From Bacilli bacterium (GTDB taxonomy: Bacteria; Bacillota_I; Bacilli_A; RF39; UBA660): 64,000 nucleotides of DNA. Positions 62,883 through 64,000 of the stretch are shown in pieces. The stretch's first letter is position 1, and every line of letters begins with the position of its first letter. Where the stretch lies: the NCBI GenBank assembly GCA_022009835.1, contig CP091726.1, forward strand, positions 434,001 to 498,000, given 5' to 3'. A model generated the notes under the pieces. That model worked only from the letters and a program-made list of their open reading frames with translations. It was not told where the DNA came from and did no database searches. Both the position numbers and the translations under genes were made by a program.

Positions 62883-63981
62883 TTGAAAAGGGATAGGGTT
62901 ATACTTATTGTTGCTATTGTTTTTACTTAGTTTATTTGGTCTTATTATGATTTATTCTGCTTCTAATGTATGGGCTAGTTATAAGTTTAATGATTCTTGT
63001 AAATATTTAAAGATGCAGGGGTTATTTTTTTGATAGTAGGGTATATTCTTTTTATTTGTGGTATCTAAAATACCTTATTCTTTATATAAAGATAAGGCTA
63101 ATATTATATTTATTATATGTAGTATTTTATTAGTTCTTGTTTTAATTCCTGGTATTGGTACTGTTAGGAATGGTAGTAGGAGTTGGTTTGGGATTGGTAG
63201 TTTTGGTATTCAACCTTCGGAGTTTACAAAACTTGGTCTTATTATTTTTACTTCTAAATATTTGGCTAATAATAATAGGATAGTTAAGGATATTAAAAGT
63301 GGGGTATTACCTATACTTAGTGTTATTTTGTTTATTTTTTTTCTTATTATGTTAGAACCTGATTTTGGTACTGGTGTTGTTATTGTTATGACGATTATTG
63401 TTTTATTATTTGTTAGTGGTGTTAAGATGGGCTTTTTTGTTAAGATGGGTGTTCTTGGTTTAATTGGAATAGCGGCCCTTGTTATTATTGCTCCTTATAG
63501 GATGCAGAGAATTGTTTCTTTTCTTAATCCTTGGAGTGATCCGTTAGGTAGTGGTTTTCAAATAATTCAATCTTTATATGCTATTGGACCAGGTGGTTTA
63601 TTAGGTCTTGGTTTTGGTAATTCAGTACAAAAACACATTTTTTTATTTGCCAGAACCGCAGACGGATTTTTAATTTTTTCAATTATTAGTGAAGAGTTTG
63701 GTTTTTATGGGGGTTTTTAATTGTTTCTTTGTTATTTATGACGATTATTTATATTGGTTTTTAAGATTGCTATGAAAGTAGAGGATTTATTTGGTAAGTA
63801 TTTAGCTTTTGGTATTACTTTTGGTTTAGCTTTTCAAGCTATGCTTAATCTTATGGTTGTTACTAATCTTATTCCTGTTACTGGTGTGACTCTTCCTTTT
63901 CTTTCTTATGGTGGTAGTAGTCTTCTTATTACTATGTGTAGTATGGGTATTTTATTAAATATTAGTAGTAATTGTTCTTAA
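62883..63981 (+). CDS. ftsW: FtsW/RodA/SpoVE-family peptidoglycan glycosyltransferase
   Basis: SEDS protein polymerising lipid II with a partner PBP. Corrected start at TTG 62883 (GGTGATTA site), KRDRVILIVAIVLLSLFGLI, then GSRSWFGIGSFGIQPSEFTK, MLEPDFGTGVVIVM, LNPWSDPLGSGFQIIQSLYA, IGPGGLLGLGFGNSVQKH, TGVTLPFLSYGGSSLL. About 365 aa. The canonical LPEPQTDF motif is visible only in another frame at about 63640-63672, with one indel on each side. Other indels near 62922, 63030, 63052, 63717 and 63760. FtsW rather than RodA is a guess. Confidence 0.9.
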
Positions 63982-64000
63982 ATTATGTTATAATAAAGGT

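Noticed and set aside
1..64000. CRISPR arrays, tRNA and rRNA genes
   Set aside because: I saw no regularly spaced repeats and no cloverleaf or rRNA signatures on either strand, though a short tRNA could be missed by eye.

Overview
The window is about 64 kb of very AT-rich DNA with a gram-positive gene set: lipoprotein leaders, AGGAGG ribosome sites, ireB-ruvX-DUF1292-mltG, spoVACDE, a KhpA-rpsP pair. Gaps are short and many stop codons lie inside the terminator stem, which points to a compact genome. TGA is used as a stop (gpmI, ireB, spoVAD) and TGG as Trp, so the code is standard. I infer an uncultured, host-associated Bacilli/Mollicutes-like lineage (RF39-type); no rRNA is present to confirm this. 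Most genes carry single-base indels in A/T runs that break the frame while the protein remains readable across frames. I treat these as probable read or assembly errors and give whole-gene spans.

Layout. 0-5.4 kb: end of a probable rpsB, tsf, a membrane/zinc-ribbon protein, gpmI, an FtsK-like ATPase and a phosphodiester glycosidase. 5.4-11.6 kb: an ABC importer of the 2-aminoethylphosphonate/iron type, a winged-helix/LicC-like cytidylyltransferase and a nucleotidyltransferase-aminotransferase fusion, behind a promoter with a palindromic operator. 11.7-29.2 kb: a surface-glycan locus (O-acyltransferase with a 10-G tract, flippase, sulfotransferase, LicD, sulfatase-fold transferase, glycosyltransferases, polymerase, deacetylase, Alg14/Alg13 pair, galE, TagO/WecA-like, hexapeptide protein, glmM). 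Together these suggest a polymer decorated with a phosphonate or phospho-amino-alcohol. 29.3-48.4 kb: ORF6N genes, uvrB, the ireB-mltG group, a metallopeptidase, SpoVB-like flippase, spoVACDE, two CalY/TasA-like exported proteins, rpsP-khpA, eno, a Cse60-like gene, another flippase and trpS. 48.4-53.8 kb: an IS3-family element, a secreted C39-like protein with an attenuator-like leader, an IS91-like element and a YigZ-family gene. 53.9-58.0 kb: a heterodimeric ABC exporter.

58.2-62.1 kb is the most striking part: a complete diversity-generating retroelement (DGR). An exported protein of about 519 aa ends in a variable repeat (59776-59874). A near-identical template repeat lies at 60150-60248, followed by an Avd-type four-helix protein and a YMDD reverse transcriptase. 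By hand alignment VR and TR differ at 12 positions, every one an adenine in TR. A strong 11-bp hairpin follows VR. The window ends with a third CalY/TasA-like protein and ftsW.
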